From contig CM036160.1 of assembly GCA_020631735.1 (NCBI GenBank), forward strand, positions 5,874,407 through 5,938,406: 64,000 bases of DNA. Direction: 5' to 3'. The notes under the pieces are model-generated. The model searched no databases, was not told the origin of the DNA, and saw only the letters and a list, made by a program, of their open reading frames with translations. Shown here one piece after another: positions 12,466 through 22,170 of this stretch (positions within the stretch are counted from its first letter, which is position 1; each line of letters opens with the position of its first letter). The stretch is from Saccharum officinarum (taxonomy: Eukaryota > Streptophyta > Magnoliopsida > Poales > Poaceae). The position numbers and the translations under genes are program-made.

Positions 12466-13780
12466 TTTTTCTTCTTCTTTTTCATTTTTTCTTTTCTGGA
12501 CTATCAAGTCCGTTCAAGCCCTTTCTTTTATTATTTTGCATGTCATCTTTGTTTTCCCGATTCTCTCATGATTTTTCTTATAAACATAAAAAAGAATAAA
12601 CACAATATTATGGGTCTTTGGATCTTTCATCCTTCCTTAATCCTTAATAATCAAATATTCCTAACTATTAAATTATTGATGTAATTTAATTAAGAATAAA
12701 AATTATTCTTATTATAACCTAGATTAGATAATGGTCTAACTAATTAAACCATGAACAGAAATCTTGGGAGTTTATTGTCTAATCTAACAGGGAAGTGGCA
12801 GCTGGGGTTGCGCCTCCAGCATATGTGGCGCCGCGGGAGGCGGTGGCAGCCGGGGGCGAGGCGGCCACGACAACCTATCGGGGTGGGGAGGCGAGAGGAG
12901 AAGGAGCTGTGAGGTAGCTGCCGGCAAGAATTCCTCTTTTTCACTAAACATTTCCGCTTTCATGGATAATTAAGTATATTTATATATTTCTACTGATTTT
13001 GCACAGCATAAGGAATTTGCTAATTTGGCTGGCATTATTCTAATTGCACTTTTATAGATTGTCAATGTCCTAATGTAATTATTGCTTCATTGCTGATGAA
13101 TTAAATGTCTTTTATTTTTTCTTCTTCTTTTTTCTTTTTTTCTTTTCTGGACTATCAAGTCCGTTCATACCCTTTCTCTTATTATTTTGCATGTCATCTT
13201 TATTTTCCTGATTCTCTCATTATTTTTCTTATAAACATAAAAAGAATAAACACAATATTATGGGTCTTTGATCCTTCATCCTTCCCTAATCCTTAATAAT
13301 CAAATATTCCTACTATTAAATTATTGATGTAATTTAATTAAGAATAAAAATAATCTTATTATAACCTAGATTAGATAATGGTCTAACTAATTAAATCATG
13401 AACATAAATCTTGGGAGTTTATTATCCAATCTAACTGGGAAGCGGCAGCTAGGGTTGCACCTCTAGCAGATGTGGCGCCATGAGAGGCGGTGGCAGCTAG
13501 GAGGCGAGGTGGCCACGACAACATGTTGGGGTGGGGAGGCGAGAGGAGAAGGTGCAGGGGGTGGGGAGGAGGTGGCGGACGCTGCGAGGTAGCTGCCGGC
13601 AGGGATTCCTGTTTTCCACTAAACTTTTCCACTTTTTCATGGATAATTAAGTATGTTTATATATTTCTACTAATTTTGCATGACATAAGGAATTTGCTAA
13701 TTTGGCTGGCATTATTCTAATTGCACTTTTATAGACGGTCAATGTCCTAATGTAATTATTGCTTCATTGCCGATGGATTA
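12466..13780. repeat. Two-copy 650-bp tandem duplication
   Basis: The first unit (about 12,466-13,107) and second unit (about 13,108-13,780) share a pyrimidine-rich start, 'ggactatcaagtccgttca', an AT-rich middle, and a GC-rich end ('ggcggtggcagc', 'ggtagctgccggca') followed by 'ggctggcattattctaattg'. The offset of matching motifs is about 651 bp, with roughly 90 percent identity by eye. The right contig begins inside the mirrored second unit (30,763), which suggests this duplication helped break the assembly. Confidence 0.8.
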
Positions 13781-13789
13781 AATGCAAAA

Positions 13790-14460
13790 TATGCATATTA
13801 GTAACTAAGTAGGGATACAAGTTTTGATTTTCTCCCGTTGCAACATACGAGCATGTTTGCTAGTACAATAATAAAAAAACCATTCCAGAGGCTATTCTGT
13901 TTTCTCTCTCTTGGAACAGAACATTCTGGTATTAGTCAATACCCTAATACCGTTTAGTCTTTATTAAAATCATAATATACAAGTAGCTATATATGATATA
14001 TTTCCATACAACTTTAGTCGTGATCATCCCAAAAGATATATAGGCTTATGTTTAAGATATCATATAATTTATTTAACAGTTTTATAAATTGTACATTAAA
14101 TCAGATATTACTTGATTCTTAGCCGGTACCGGTATGACTGATCTTGGCCGGAATAGCTTGTATTGAGACCGGTACGTGATAAAAGTGTTTTTAATACCGG
14201 TCTAGCACCTGTACGTTATATAATGGTCATTCCAGGTGGTATCGGAATTGTATTGACATGCTTGGCATAAATGCTAAGGCTACCTAATGAAACACCACCT
14301 GTTAACGATGAGATTTTCTTTAAATTCTTTACGTTTCTCTAAATCATATTTTTAAAATAACCCATCATATTTTTATTTTTAACTCTTTTGGCGTGTCAGG
14401 CCGTGTGGCGCGTGGCAAAATCACCGTACACCATGTGTAGCAGGGGCAAGGTGTGGCGTG
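13790..14460. other. AT-rich intergenic DNA, no gene seen
   Basis: Several short ACCGGTA / TACCGGT motifs occur between 14,120 and 14,210, and related 'cattccag'/'aacattctgg' words near 13,880-13,930. This may be an old MITE, but I cannot define its ends. Confidence 0.35.
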
Positions 14461-14463
14461 AAA

Positions 14464-14888
14464 GTACACAAGCCAGAACTTGCAGCGGTGTTGCACCGCC
14501 ACCTGGGCCGGGCCAAGAGTCTGGCAATTTTATTTTTATTTGGGCCCAGTGTATGCCTCTGTTTTTCTATTTTCCTTTTTCTTACTATATAATCTCTAGT
14601 AAGAAATGGATTTACATGACGCTAAACGCATGAGAAGTGCACTGCACTTAACATAAATTCTTAGAGTGGATTTCTATAGAGTAACTATGGTAGGCAATTT
14701 TTTTAGGAAACAAGAGTGGGAGCCCCCCTACTGGTTAATATATATATTAATAATAGAAGAATAAAGGATGTGTCCAAGCAACAGAATTCAAGAAACGGAA
14801 AAGGACAAAAAGAATATAAAGAAGATCACAATTTGTACTATGGTAGGCGATTGACAGCCTGAACTTTGATATATAAATGAATATGTAA
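14464..14888 (+). repeat. Direct repeat flanking the Rx-N gene, copy 1
   Basis: Shares with 17,455-17,905 the order of blocks 'tgcagcggtgttgcaccgcc', 'gccaagagtctg', 'tataatctctag', 'acataaattcttagagtgga', 'gtgtccaagcaacagaattc', 'aagaaacggaaaaggacaaa' and 'tttgatatataaatgaatat'. Both copies are in the same orientation and lie on either side of the gene at 15,325-16,833. They could be a duplicated gene flank or two copies of a dispersed repeat. Confidence 0.8.
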
Positions 14889-14984
14889 GGATCAGTGCAT
14901 ACAGGATTTGCAAAAGGGGAAGAGAGTGCAGGAGTGCTAAGAGCTTTGTCACATTCTCCAAAAAAAAAAAAAACTCAAAGTTGA

Positions 14985-15120
14985 AGAAAACGATGGGCAG
15001 GCTTTCTAAGCTCAGCGTGACAAGAGGTGAAGATCCAATGCAGCATTCGAAGAGTTTGGCAGCAGAGACGTCATGGTCATTGAAGGCCTTGGCATTCCTA
15101 CTGTTCCAGAGAATTCGCAT
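14985..15120 (-). pseudogene. Fragment resembling a non-LTR retrotransposon C-terminus
   Basis: The minus-strand frame starts MRILWNSRNAKAFND and continues HDVSAAKLFE. This resembles the 'W-x-x-RN-x-x-x-F' motif of the zinc-binding region at the C-terminus of plant LINE reverse transcriptases. The similarity stops after about 30 residues and the frame then runs through a poly-T tract. It is a short remnant at best. Confidence 0.4.
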
Positions 15121-15324
15121 ATGTAACTCAAATACTCAACAGCCTTCTCTCAAGTCTTGACCCCATACACAGAATTTAGCTCATACCTGAGAATGTCCTC
15201 AACGTACAGACATGTCCTTAGCTGTGAAGAATTCCCAACATTTATGTTTAATCTGTTCCCAAGAAAATTCCATTTGCATGAATCTTTTTCTGCTAGTTTC
15301 TATTATCGATCCATGCTAAATGAT

Positions 15325-16833
15325 CTAGAACTTCAGGCGCATTTGTGAAGGTGCTAACCGATTTTCTTTTTCTTTCTGCATCCAGCTTGCGAGAGAGCCT
15401 TGCAGCCGGCTAGGCGCGTGCCGAGCCCATAAGTTGAGGAAGTGAGGAACCACATACGGCTGCTCCTCCAGCTCCTGATCCCGTCGTTGCACTGCCTTTC
15501 TTGCCCTAGTGCCCCGAGTCATTCGCCGTGTGCTTTGCATCGTCGTGCTTGCCTTCGCAATTTGGATATATGCAGCACCATGTTTAGACTTCCAAAGCAT
15601 CTGGTACACTAATGTGTCTGTGTTTTGGCAGAAGTAATCTACAGCCTTTGGTAGTGTGATCTCTTCCAGCTGTGCCAAGGTAATGTCTGTATGAGCGTAA
15701 TGTTGCTCCTCACCGTGATTCACCACTATAGCTGAGCTTTTATCCGCAGCCAGCAGGTCTTCTGAAGAGCCATGGGGCATAAACAGTAGTCCAGCTATCA
15801 GATATTGAGAATCTTGCAAACAAAAATCGCCTCCACGCAGTGAGACTTGGCACTGCAAGTGCACTCCAATAACTGATTCTAGAGAAATATCTGGCGTGCC
15901 TGTGTTGCTACTACAGTGAAGTTCATGCTGGTCAAGCTCCTTGCAACATGATGGGTTTGGGCGATTCCATTGAGAAACACAATTATGAAGATTCTCCCAA
16001 TGTTTTTTCTGGCGTGAATCAAGAAATGGCACCCATGAGAAGTCTTGTGTAGGTAGTTGCATAAGTTTATTCCTAATAATTTCAACTTTAGACTTAAAAA
16101 GGGGTGTGTACAACCTCAAGCAATCAATGGCAGTTCCAACTATGTCCGTACTCTCTAAAAGTTGTAGAGTGACACTAAAGAAAAAACTATTCTCGGGTGC
16201 CAGACCATCTTTCTGGATGAAGAACAGGACAACCTCTATTCCATGCTCTGGAGTACTGAAGGGCAACCACAGCAAAAAAAATGTGCTCTGATTTCCCAGA
16301 TCGATAATGTGTTGTAGCTTCTTGCCTGTAAAAAGGTTTTTGACAAAAGGGTTGAAGGGCATGTGACAATGCGGTGTGCAACCAAGCTCTATGAATATCA
16401 AGAAGTCGCTAGCACCATCTGCATACCACTCAAATCTTCGAACAATGGATCTGCTTAGCTGGTCGTTGCGACCAAAGGTAGAAGAAATAAATGACTTGGT
16501 AGCATGTGCTATCCGTTTAGGAAAGGCTGAACTACTGACCTCCTGTTCCATCTGTTCTTCTTCTAGGATTCTATTCTTGCACTTGTGGAGCACGTCGTCG
16601 CACTCTTGAGCAGCACGCTTCAGATTTTTCCGCCAACGCAACAACGATGCATCAGTGATCTGCCACTTTTCAGATGTCTCGAGAGCAGCCTCCAACTTGA
16701 TGTGCGCCATCTCTAGCCTCTCTAAGTTTTCGTTGTCCTTCGATTTCTCTTTCCCCTCATGCCTGTCAATCAGATCAGATAGGATTTGGCTAACTGCCCC
16801 TTGGACAACCGCAGAACCGACCATCTCTGCCAT
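15325..16833 (-). CDS. Rx N-terminal (coiled-coil) domain protein without NB-ARC
   Basis: A single uninterrupted 502-residue frame. Residues 1-110 (start MAEMVGSAVVQGAVSQIL, then RLEMAHIKLEAALETS and LLRWRKNLKRAAQECDDVLH) match the Rx-type coiled-coil domain found at the N-terminus of CC-NLR immune receptors, including the helix with the paired tryptophan/arginine positions. No P-loop, kinase-2 or GLPL motif follows, and no leucine-rich repeats. The remaining 390 residues are not a domain I can name, but they look like the C-terminal part of a grass family of Rx-N proteins lacking NB-ARC. The start is supported because the Rx domain begins directly at this ATG. A 5'-UTR intron is plausible, with a donor near 16,970 and an acceptor near 16,866 on the minus strand. 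Direct repeats flank the gene. A role in immunity is inferred from the domain only. Confidence 0.8.
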   Translation of the reverse strand: MAEMVGSAVVQGAVSQILSDLIDRHEGKEKSKDNENLERLEMAHIKLEAALETSEKWQITDASLLRWRKNLKRAAQECDDVLHKCKNRILEEEQMEQEVSSSAFPKRIAHATKSFISSTFGRNDQLSRSIVRRFEWYADGASDFLIFIELGCTPHCHMPFNPFVKNLFTGKKLQHIIDLGNQSTFFLLWLPFSTPEHGIEVVLFFIQKDGLAPENSFFFSVTLQLLESTDIVGTAIDCLRLYTPLFKSKVEIIRNKLMQLPTQDFSWVPFLDSRQKKHWENLHNCVSQWNRPNPSCCKELDQHELHCSSNTGTPDISLESVIGVHLQCQVSLRGGDFCLQDSQYLIAGLLFMPHGSSEDLLAADKSSAIVVNHGEEQHYAHTDITLAQLEEITLPKAVDYFCQNTDTLVYQMLWKSKHGAAYIQIAKASTTMQSTRRMTRGTRARKAVQRRDQELEEQPYVVPHFLNLWARHAPSRLQGSLASWMQKEKENRLAPSQMRLKF

Positions 16834-17454
16834 TAGGACTCAAGATCAATAGCGTCCCTTCCCTGCTCATGAAAAGTAGCATACACCATTAGTCAGCACA
16901 CATGAGAGAGTAAAAATTTGGAATTTTGATCACAAGCAAGGATTTAGCTGAGTGGCTGTAAGAATCTACCTTTGATAGAATTGTATGGGAGTAGTGATCA
17001 GCTTAGCTGTCCTGTGTATGAAGGTATCTCTATAAGGAGGTGCTGGTCTCCATAAGCCAGGGAAATGTTGGCTCAAGAAGGGATATGTGACTTCAATCAA
17101 TGATGAGAGTCTCTGCTCCTATATATGCATATAATTGACTAACATATCATTAAGTGGTGGCAAGTTGACGAAGCACATGCTGTGTGAATAATCAAATGGA
17201 GGCTGCTATGCTTCTCTGTAGACGTTTGAATATAATTGGCTAATATAGTATTGAACATGCATTAAATAGTGACAATTTGAACCATACGGAGGCTGCTATG
17301 CTAATAAACTGAAAGAGAACAAGGGGAAATATAATACGTGAGCTTCAACATCTTTCATCCATTATATTAGTTCAGCAGCGTACAGGGAACTCAGAAGGCT
17401 TGGTCCTTTGTAGGTGAACATGGAAAGCTTGAAACCTCCCCTTGCACCATGGGG

Positions 17455-17905
17455 CCCAGAAGCTAGAACCTGCAGCGGTGTTGCACCGCCACCAGGACCA
17501 GCAGGCCAAGAGTCTGACAATATTTATTTTGGCCATACCCCTATATTTTTCTATTTTTCCCTTTTCTTACTATGTATAATCTCTAGCATGAAATAGATTT
17601 ACATGAAGCTAAACACATGAACAGCACACTGCACTGCACTTACATAAATTCTTAGAGTGGATTTTTTTTTGGAAAGGGTAGAGTGGATTTTCTTTAGAGT
17701 AACTACGGTAGGTGATTCTTTTTGAGGAAACAGGAATGGTAGCACCCTACTGATTAATAATATATATTAATAATAAAAGAAAAAAGATGTGTCCAAGCAA
17801 CAGAATTCAAGAAACGGAAAAGGACAAAAAGAATATAAAGAAGATCATGATTGGTACTATGGTAGGCGATTGCCAGCCTAAACTTTGATATATAAATGAA
17901 TATGC
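17455..17905 (+). repeat. Direct repeat flanking the Rx-N gene, copy 2
   Basis: Same blocks and orientation as 14,464-14,888, with small indels and an extra 'ttttttttggaaaggg' insertion near 17,665. It lies about 620 bases upstream of the Rx-N start codon, so copy 1 is on the 3' side and copy 2 on the 5' side of the gene. The DNA between 16,980 and 17,450 is otherwise featureless apart from a doubled 'ggaggctgctatgct' (about 17,201 and 17,287). Confidence 0.8.
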
Positions 17906-17977
17906 ACGGACCTAGTGGCGAATCTAGAATAAATTATCGCCCGGGTAGGGAATTAACACATACTCATATGACCAAGG

Positions 17978-18010
17978 CTCTCTTTGATACGAGTTCTGCG
18001 ACCGTGCAGT
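17978..18010. mobile_element. Left stub of a MITE split by the Sirevirus
   Basis: AAGGCTCTCTTTGATACG here and 'aatcggttccaaacaggacc' at about 28,663-28,682 form a plausible, imperfect terminal inverted-repeat pair once the 10.5-kb Sirevirus is removed. The restored MITE would be about 220 bp. This is an inference from the ends alone. Confidence 0.35.
18006..18010. repeat. Sirevirus target-site duplication, left
   Basis: GCAGT here and GCAGT at 28,493-28,497 flank the element exactly at its LTR ends, as expected of Ty1/copia integration (5 bp). Confidence 0.93.
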
Positions 18011-18595
18011 TGAAAGTCCTATGTTTGGTGTTGGTAATTAGTGACAATGCCTAAGTACTAATCCTATGCCTAAGTTGTATGTAGCATATGAGGACTAGTA
18101 CATTCTAAGGTTGGTGACAAGATGGACATGGTGATCATGATGACCACACTTGGATTTGGATGCAACCCTACGTGATCAAGGCAAAGGTATATGCTTAAGG
18201 GTTGTGTTTTAGTAGCCAAGACACCAAGTGGGTGTGGTTATATTATAGGACAGATAGTCGTACTATAAAGAGGGGAATGACGCGGCTATTGAACTCCTAA
18301 GTGCCTCTATGTGTGCATTTCATAATCATATGTATTTGGATAGAACTAATAACGCCTCGAAAAATGATTGTGAAAATGCTAACACACTCGCACATGACGT
18401 GATCATTTGGTGGTGTTAGCACATTTGCGTTGGCGTTGGAGTTTGAGCGGTAGAGAGGGTTTGGGAGTCCTCTCTCCCTCCCGCCGAGCTTGCGAGGCGG
18501 GATTCAGGCGTTTTTGAGGAGTTGAAACGACCTTTTTTCCACTACGCCGAAAGTCGGAAAAGAAACGGAGGCGAACGGAGGTCACAGTGGTGACC

Positions 18596-18960
18596 GGACG
18601 CTGGACCGGACGCGGTCTCTGTTTGACCGGACGCGTCCGGTCAGCGTTCAGTGTCTGCGCGAATTTCAGTTTGTTGATCGGACGCGCGGTGCGTCCGGTC
18701 ATAGTCGACCGGACGCGTCCGGTCGTCGAGGGAGCTTACTAGACTCCAACCGGACGCGGGCACTGTGGCGTCCGGTCAGTTCTTCAGCGCGTCCGGTCGC
18801 TGGTTCGTTGTGCGCTGCTCAGACTTGACCAGCGCGTCCGGTCGATCTCGGCGCGTCCGGTCGTTGCGACCAGCACGTCCGGTCGGTGCTTCGCGAAAGA
18901 GCCGTTGCGCGATCGACGCGTCCAGTCAATCGGACCAGCGCGTTCGGTCAGCGCGACTTC
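18596..18960. promoter_or_regulatory. Palindromic CpG repeat cluster in LTR U3
   Basis: Repeated GCGTCCGGTC and GACCGGACGC words, spaced irregularly, lie directly upstream of the TATA box. Palindromic CCGGAC/GTCCGG repeats in the LTR are known in maize Sireviruses. The equivalent cluster in the 3' LTR (about 27,150-27,535) has gained about 25 bp with two more motifs. A role as protein-binding sites or methylation targets is inference. Confidence 0.75.
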
Positions 18961-19003
18961 AGCTGAATCTCATTCCTAACGGCTCTATTCGAAGGGGTAC
19001 GTC

Positions 19004-19011
19004 TATAAATA
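19004..19011 (+). promoter_or_regulatory. LTR TATA box
   Basis: TATAAATA stands between the CpG repeat cluster and a C/T-rich stretch ('ctctctctct'), the expected U3/R boundary region. It is conserved in the 3' LTR at about 27,587. Confidence 0.75.
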
Positions 19012-19913
19012 CTCGTTGGCCGGCTCAAGGCTCTCTCTCTCTTGCACTTTTGACATACTTGTGAGCACTTTGAGCTAAGCAACTCCCCTCCCACTCATCT
19101 CTCTTGCTTCTTTGCATATTCGAAGTGAGATTGAGTGATCGAAGTGCATTTGCATTGTGAGATTGCATCTAGTTGGCACTTGGTGGTTGATTTGCTGCGG
19201 GATTCTTGTTTCTCTTGGTGGTTGCCGCCACCTAGATGGCTTAGAGCAGCTTGGAGGCGTTGGCAAGAGTTGGTGATTGTTCTTGGCCACCTCCGGTGAT
19301 TGTGAGGGGTTTGTGCCTACCTCGGCGAAGCGCCAAAGACAACATTAGTAAATTACTCGTGTCATTACAACCTTTTGCCATTTGGTAGGTTCTTGTGGCG
19401 CCTTTTGAGAGGCTCGGTGTGAGACCAATTAGCCACCGAACCACGTGGTGAAGAGGGACACAACGGGGACTAGCGTGTCGGCAAGCACGTGAACCTCGGG
19501 ATAAATCTTCGTGTCATCACTCTCATATTGTGATTGATTGATCCCGATGTTCGGTTGTTTTGGTATTCATTGTTGATCACATTGGTTGGCTCAATACTTT
19601 GCCCCTCGGTGAAACCCTCCTAACTCAACTCCGCATTACTTTCTTAGTTATCTTTGCCAGCTAATTTGCTTTGCTAGAGTAGCTCTTTTGTGTAGCTTGC
19701 TAGTTGTAGTTGTAGTTACCTTCTCGGTTTAACTTGTGCGGTTGAGTGCCAATATACTAGAATTGTGAATTGGATAGGTGGCTTGCAAACACCCCGTAGG
19801 CTAAGCAAAACTCGCATCTCGCTATTTGTTGTATTGATAAACTTATTTAGCTTGTCTTTGTAGAAAATTTTAAAAGGCTATTCACCCCCCTCTAGCCATC
19901 AAGACCTTTCAAG

Positions 19914-19925
19914 TGGTATCAGAGC
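19914..19925 (+). promoter_or_regulatory. Primer-binding site (initiator tRNA-Met)
   Basis: TGGTATCAGAGC begins two bases after the 5' LTR and is the standard plant copia primer-binding site, complementary to the 3' end of initiator methionine tRNA. Confidence 0.93.
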
Positions 19926-19965
19926 CGTGGTCACTGTTTGCAAGGCTTAACAACATCGGTGCAAG

Positions 19966-22158
19966 ATGGCTCAAGTTATGTTCAACCATGTTAATGGCAA
20001 GCCTCCATTCTTTGATGGCGTCTCTTCCTTTGATCATTGGAAAAGGAAGATGAAGCAATATCTAGGCAATATACATGAGAAGGTTTGGGATGTGACCAAA
20101 GAAGGATACATCATTCTTGATGAAGAAAATCTCACTCCAAATGACCGCATCAACAAACAATGCAACACGGCGGCACTTGACACAATCTACCGTGCCATTG
20201 ATGATAAAGTATTTGAGCAAATCAAAGATCTTGAAAAGGCAAATGAGCTTTGGATAAGGCTTGAAGAAACATATGAAGGCACTTCAACGGTAAAAAGTGC
20301 CAAGCTATATATGCTCAAGGACAAGTTCTCTACTTTCAAGATGAAGGATGATGAATCCATCCCGGAGATGTTCTATAGGCTCCAAGTCATTGTCAATGAT
20401 CTCAAGGGACTTGGAGAGAAGGTTGAGGATAAGGACTTCTCACACAAGTTCTTGATGTGCTTACCCAAGAAGTTTGCCACCTTGAGAAGAATGATCTTTA
20501 GAGAAGGATTGGACAAGGTCAAACTAACCGATGTGCTTGGAGATATAATGACCGATGCCCAATACAATGATGATGAAGATGAGGTAGAAGAAAAGAAGGA
20601 GACCAAGGTCAAGCAAGAGAAGCCCATTGCATTCAAGGCTTCATCCTCTAAGGGCAAGAGCAAGGTGGAGAGTGATGATGATGATCCATTCGATGATAAG
20701 ACTATGGCCCTCCTAGTGCACAAGATGGGGAGGTTCATGAAGAAGAAAGGATATGGGACAAGGAAGAGAAGAGACTTCATGAAAGAAAAGGAGGTGCTTT
20801 GCTACAATTGCAATAGCCCCGATCATGTAGTGGCAAAGTGTCCCTATGAAGATAAAAGATATCATGATGGGGAGTTGAAGTTGAAAAAGAACAAGAAGGA
20901 CAAGAAGGAGAAGAAAGAGAAAAAGAGCTTCACTATCAACAAAAAGAAGAAGGGTGGTGGTTATGTGGTCACTTGGGATAGTGACAACTCCGATAGTTAT
21001 GATGATGAAAGCTCTAGTGATGATGAGAGGACCACTCGGCGAGCCATTGCAAGCATTGCCCTCTCCAACAAGTCATCCATCTTCAACACTACATCGACAT
21101 GCCTTATGACCAAGCCTACCAAGATAAAATATGATGATAGTGATGATGATTTTTGTGCTAGTGATGATTGTAGGAGTGATGATGAGGAGGATGAGGACTA
21201 CTCCAAGGATGATCTATTGGGCATAATAGATCAAATGAGCAAGGGCTACAAGAGGACAACCAAGAAGTGCAAAATCTTGGAGCAAGAGCTCATTGCCAAG
21301 AGCAATGAAAATGATGTTTTGATGGAGGAGCTTGTTGCTCTCAAAAAGAGTAATGAGTGCAAAGGAATTGAACAAGAGCTCAAAGCTCTTAGGAAATCCT
21401 TTGATGAGCTAGAGACCACTCGTGAGTGTCTAAAGGAAGACCACGAGGACCTTGAAGTTGCTCACACTAGGCTTAAGGAAGCCCACTCCTCTCTACTTGA
21501 GCTCATCAAGGAAAAGGATCTCAAGTTGGAGAAGCTCATGAAGGAAGCTAAAGAGGAGCAAGTGATTGTCACTTGTGATATTGGACTAACATGTGATATT
21601 ATTGATGATTCTTTATTTGTTGGTCCTATTAATGCTTCATGTAGCTCATCATCATCCACCACAACCAACTCTACCTCTACTACTAGTGATTCATCACTTG
21701 TGGTTAAAAATGAGACTCTCAAGAGAGAGGTGGATGATCTCACCCGCGCATTAGGCAATGCCTATGGTGGGGATGCCCGCTTGCTAAAATGCTTAGGTAG
21801 CCAAAGGTTCTCTCTTAACAAAGAGGGTTTGGGCTATACTCCCAAGAAGTGCAAGGTGGCCTTTGCTACTCCAAAGCCTCGCTTTGTGAAAAGCAATGGT
21901 CGTTATTGCAATAGATGCAAGCAAGTTGGGCATCTAGAGATTAATTGCAATAAAATGAACAAGAACAAGAAAAATACTAATGTACCTTACATTCCTTTTG
22001 ATTCTTGTTATGTGCTTACCAAGGGTGAGAAAGGTGTGCAAGCTAAGTTTGTTGGTACACCAATTGTGGGTCCGAAGAAGAAGGCCATTTGGGTACCAAA
22101 GAGCTTAGTTACTAACCTCCAAGGACCCAAACAAGTATGGGTACCTAAGAAATATTAA
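19966..22158 (+). CDS. gag: Sirevirus Gag, intact ORF, 730 aa
   Basis: An uninterrupted frame starting 54 bases after the LTR. Residues about 1-200 are the copia-type Gag core (FFDGVSSFDHWKRKM, LWIRLEETYEG, YMLKDKFSTFKM). A first CCHC zinc knuckle is CYNCNSPDHVVAKC at about residue 280 and a second is CNRCKQVGHLEINC at about residue 647. Between them lie lysine-rich and acidic D/S-rich blocks and a predicted coiled coil (about residues 440-550). This extended Gag with a second distant knuckle is typical of Sireviruses, where it forms the particle and binds RNA. The frame ends in TAA, and a second in-frame stop follows before protease. Its integrity contrasts with the broken pol. Confidence 0.93.
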   Translation: MAQVMFNHVNGKPPFFDGVSSFDHWKRKMKQYLGNIHEKVWDVTKEGYIILDEENLTPNDRINKQCNTAALDTIYRAIDDKVFEQIKDLEKANELWIRLEETYEGTSTVKSAKLYMLKDKFSTFKMKDDESIPEMFYRLQVIVNDLKGLGEKVEDKDFSHKFLMCLPKKFATLRRMIFREGLDKVKLTDVLGDIMTDAQYNDDEDEVEEKKETKVKQEKPIAFKASSSKGKSKVESDDDDPFDDKTMALLVHKMGRFMKKKGYGTRKRRDFMKEKEVLCYNCNSPDHVVAKCPYEDKRYHDGELKLKKNKKDKKEKKEKKSFTINKKKKGGGYVVTWDSDNSDSYDDESSSDDERTTRRAIASIALSNKSSIFNTTSTCLMTKPTKIKYDDSDDDFCASDDCRSDDEEDEDYSKDDLLGIIDQMSKGYKRTTKKCKILEQELIAKSNENDVLMEELVALKKSNECKGIEQELKALRKSFDELETTRECLKEDHEDLEVAHTRLKEAHSSLLELIKEKDLKLEKLMKEAKEEQVIVTCDIGLTCDIIDDSLFVGPINASCSSSSSTTTNSTSTTSDSSLVVKNETLKREVDDLTRALGNAYGGDARLLKCLGSQRFSLNKEGLGYTPKKCKVAFATPKPRFVKSNGRYCNRCKQVGHLEINCNKMNKNKKNTNVPYIPFDSCYVLTKGEKGVQAKFVGTPIVGPKKKAIWVPKSLVTNLQGPKQVWVPKKY

Positions 22159-22170
22159 TTTATTTTGTAG

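Larger units (their letters stand above)
424..13541 (+). repeat. Left arm of a 13.1-kb inverted duplication
   Basis: The segment matches the reverse complement of 30,763-43,869 from end to end. It starts at the first base after the 324-423 gap, and its partner starts at the first base after the 30,663-30,762 gap. Differences are mainly single-base indels in short G/C or A/T runs plus a few substitutions. The two arms carry the same CACTA element, hAT MITE, grass MITE, DUF1442 gene and solo LTR. The geometry is that of two contigs with a dovetail overlap, one placed in the wrong orientation. Confidence 0.9.
18011..19911 (+). repeat. Sirevirus 5' LTR, 1,901 bp
   Basis: Begins TGAAAGTCCTATG and ends AAGACCTTTCA, giving TGAAAG...CTTTCA inverted ends. 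The region 18,596-18,960 holds eight exact GTCCGGTC motifs, two degenerate ones and several inverted GACCGGAC copies, some fused into the palindrome GACCGGACGCGTCCGGTC. A TATA box follows at 19,004. Confidence 0.95.

Noticed and set aside
11600..12800. Insertion of plastid DNA
   Set aside because: The AT-rich composition and short repeats first suggested it, but no plastid gene, tRNA or familiar plastid spacer could be recognised.
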